A DNA stretch of 22,846 bases from contig CALBZW010000017.1 of NCBI GenBank assembly GCA_937889535.1, positions 1 to 22,846 on the forward strand, read 5' to 3'. The position numbers and the translations under genes were made by a program. The notes below the pieces were generated by a model. The model did not search any database, was not told where the DNA came from, and was given only the letters and a program-made list of their open reading frames with translations. Origin of the DNA: an uncultured Candidatus Saccharibacteria bacterium. GTDB taxonomy: Bacteria > Patescibacteriota > Saccharimonadia > Saccharimonadales > Saccharimonadaceae. This document shows, piece by piece, positions 21,215-22,846 of the stretch (its first letter is position 1; the number at the start of each line of letters is the position of its first letter).

Positions 21215-22351
21215 GTGCGAAGAGTCTATCTGGATAATGCGGCGACCGAAAAGATGTTACCATGCGTCAAGCAAGCGATGCTGGATGCTATGGACGCAGA
21301 GCTGGGGAATGCGGCGGCTTTGCACTACGAGGGTTGGAATGCGAAAAAGCTCATTGAAGAGGCTCGTGTACGGGTTGCGCGACTAATTAATGCTGAGCCA
21401 GAAGAAATCATTTTTACGTCTGGCGGCACCGAGGCGAATAATACTGTCATGGAGACCTTTCGCGGTAAGCGGATTGTGACGAGTAGCGTAGAGCATCCGT
21501 CTGTACTAGAGGCGGCTCGTGCGCGAGCCGGAGAGCTGGTCGTGCTGCCGGTCGACCGGTGGGGAAGAGTTGATGCGGGAGATATTGAAAAGGAAGCGAA
21601 AGTAGCAGACCTAGTGTCAGTCATGCTTGCAAATAACGAGCTGGGAACGATTGAGCCGATTAAGGAATACGTAAAGTGTTGTAAAAATTACAACACTTAT
21701 GTACATACTGACGCTACGCAGGCGGTTGGGAAGATTAAGGTTGATGCGAAGGAATTAGGTGTCGACTATTTAAGTTTCTCTGCGCACAAAATTGGCGGGC
21801 CGATTGGCGCTGGCGTGTTGTATGTAAAGAATGGAGTGCCGTATCGCAATTTGATGTACGGCGGTAAGCAGGAAGAAGGTCGGCGGGCCGGCACGAGTAA
21901 CATATTAGGCATCGTCGGGCTGGGCGCGGCGGCCAGGTGGTGCTGGGAAGAGTGGAGTTGCCGAAAATGGGCCGAAGTGACGAAATTGAAAAATGAGTTG
22001 AAGCGAAGGATTCTCGCGGAAGTACCGTATAGCAGCTGTAATAGTCCAGATGAAGGTTGCCTGCCCGGGATTTTGAATATGAGTTTTCGGGCGGCTGAGG
22101 GCGAAAGCATTCAGTTGTATCTCGACGCCGAGGGGATTTGCGTTAGCACTGGTAGTGCTTGCGCGGCAGGCGATATCAAGCCAAGTCATGTCATGATGGC
22201 GGCGCGACATGACGCCGAAGTAGCGCATAGCAGTATTCGGTTGAGTTTGGGGCTAGACACTACGAAAGAGGATATTGAAAGAGTTATGGCTGTGCTACCG
22301 GGAATCATACGAAAATTACAAGGCATGAGTACGATAAAGGTGGGAGCATAA
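21215..22351 (+). CDS. Cysteine desulfurase (NifS/IscS type)
   Basis: This enzyme uses pyridoxal phosphate to remove sulfur from cysteine and passes it as persulfide to a scaffold for Fe-S clusters. The 378-residue protein shows YLDNAATEKM at the start, TSGGTEANN, VEHPSVLEAA, ANNELGTIEPI, the PLP lysine in SAHKIGGPIGAG (Lys192), and the catalytic loop STGSACAAG with Cys316. It belongs to group I (IscS/NifS). The start is GTG, preceded by AAAGG. It follows the small ORF by 14 bases, and the scaffold gene begins one base after its stop. It serves NrdG and any other Fe-S protein. Confidence 0.94.
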   Translation: MRRVYLDNAATEKMLPCVKQAMLDAMDAELGNAAALHYEGWNAKKLIEEARVRVARLINAEPEEIIFTSGGTEANNTVMETFRGKRIVTSSVEHPSVLEAARARAGELVVLPVDRWGRVDAGDIEKEAKVADLVSVMLANNELGTIEPIKEYVKCCKNYNTYVHTDATQAVGKIKVDAKELGVDYLSFSAHKIGGPIGAGVLYVKNGVPYRNLMYGGKQEEGRRAGTSNILGIVGLGAAARWCWEEWSCRKWAEVTKLKNELKRRILAEVPYSSCNSPDEGCLPGILNMSFRAAEGESIQLYLDAEGICVSTGSACAAGDIKPSHVMMAARHDAEVAHSSIRLSLGLDTTKEDIERVMAVLPGIIRKLQGMSTIKVGA

Positions 22352-22352
22352 T

Positions 22353-22757
22353 ATGGATAATACTGATCGCGAAGGTTGGGTTTATTCGGAGGTTGTCAAA
22401 GAACATTTTTTGAATCCGCTTAATTTTCTGATGGGCGACGAAAACAAGTATGAACATGATGCAGAGGGAGTTGTCGGAAATCCAATATGTGGCGACCAGA
22501 TGAAAATGTTTATTCGGGTTGAGAACGATAAGATTGTCGACGTGAAATGGAAGACCTATGGTTGCGCGAGCGCAATTGCTTCGACCTCTGCGCTGTCTGA
22601 GCTGGCAAAGGGTAAAACTTTGGACGAGGCGTTGAAGATTGGCCCGGAAGAAATCGCCGAATTCCTCGGCGGACTGCCAAAGCATAAGTTTCACTGTTCC
22701 GTGCTAGGGCACGAGGCGTTGGCCGAAGCTGTGAAGAATTATCATAAGAAATCATAG
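22353..22757 (+). CDS. iscU: Fe-S cluster scaffold IscU/NifU N-terminal type
   Basis: The 134-residue protein is a U-type scaffold that receives sulfur from the desulfurase and assembles a cluster. It has the three conserved Cys: C46 in NPICGD (with Asp48), C71 in YGCASAIAS, and C115 in FHCSVLGHEAL, with His114 beside it. Family members usually start close to the YSEVVKEHFLNPLNF helix, here at about residue 11. It starts one base after the desulfurase stop, so the pair is coupled and ends the operon that began with nrdD. Confidence 0.93.
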   Translation: MDNTDREGWVYSEVVKEHFLNPLNFLMGDENKYEHDAEGVVGNPICGDQMKMFIRVENDKIVDVKWKTYGCASAIASTSALSELAKGKTLDEALKIGPEEIAEFLGGLPKHKFHCSVLGHEALAEAVKNYHKKS

Positions 22758-22764
22758 CTCCAGA

Positions 22765-22773
22765 TGTTATAAT
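22765..22773 (+). promoter_or_regulatory. Promoter of the next gene
   Basis: TGTTATAAT is an extended -10 lying eight bases after the iscU stop. It would start transcription about 22780, before the ribosome site CCGGAG. Confidence 0.5.
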
Positions 22774-22795
22774 AGAGTAAATAACCGGAGAGTTT

Positions 22796-22846
22796 ATGAG
22801 TTTACGAACAAGACTAGTCTTGTTCTCTACTATCAGTAGAGAACAA
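22796..22846 (+). CDS. Start of an unidentified gene (partial)
   Basis: An ATG preceded by CCGGAGAG opens a frame (MSLRTRLVLFSTISREQ) that runs off the right edge. Seventeen residues are too few to identify it. Part of this frame consists of two overlapping hairpins, which makes true coding doubtful. Confidence 0.35.
   Translation, partial: MSLRTRLVLFSTISREQ
22806..22846. repeat. Overlapping palindrome and hairpin at the right edge
   Basis: Bases 22806-22825 form a perfect 20-bp palindrome. Bases 22820-22831 pair perfectly with 22835-22846 around ATC. TTGTTC (22820-22825) can pair with GAACAA at 22806-22811 or at 22841-22846. The organisation is the same as at 1-42, with unrelated sequence. 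Confidence 0.6.

Overview
The window looks like a piece of a small, gene-dense Patescibacteria (CPR) chromosome, most likely Candidatus Saccharibacteria (TM7). The evidence is indirect: very short or overlapping gene junctions, repeated extended -10 promoters (TGnTATAAT) sometimes so close to ATG that the mRNA must be leaderless, FISUMP-type lectin-like domain fragments (WSRTA...NAY...R..G...R), and a large secreted protein ending in ELAPRY. The long reading frames are open with standard stops and TGA ends two genes, so the UGA-glycine code of Gracilibacteria and Absconditabacteria does not apply. No marker gene is present, so the phylum is an inference.

Layout. 1-2400: two unrecognised Cys-containing proteins, each behind a consensus promoter and a similar 5'-leader motif, separated by a 480-base gap of hairpins and a duplicated block. 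2420-5299: trmD and recG, both apparently leaderless. 5320-8330: a membrane-anchored JAB/JAMM-like protein after a hairpin-rich leader, a zinc phospholipase C-like protein, rsmD, and a membrane-anchored BLIP-like repeat protein. 8368-8528: tRNA-Leu(UAG), whose G36-G37 makes it a TrmD-type substrate.

8530-9700 is an accessory patch without an intact gene. Two FISUMP-domain fragments converge on a 165-bp near-palindrome whose arms contain RYYYAAC and GTTRRRY, the core signature of integron attC sites. One fragment is interrupted by three perfect 37-bp tandem repeats that shift its frame. This is the most unusual part of the window.

9731-17571: a flavin reductase-rubredoxin fusion; a minus-strand pair (membrane protein plus a 934-residue secreted protein); divergent to it an alpha/beta hydrolase; and a Ca2+-type P-type ATPase.

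17643-22757: a tight operon nrdD-nrdG-folA-small ORF-nifS/iscS-iscU. Its promoter carries two NrdR-box-like sites 32 bp apart. It joins anaerobic deoxynucleotide synthesis with folate reduction and with the Fe-S assembly that the radical-SAM activase NrdG needs. A new gene starts at the right edge. Both window edges carry an identically organised set of overlapping hairpins with different sequence.
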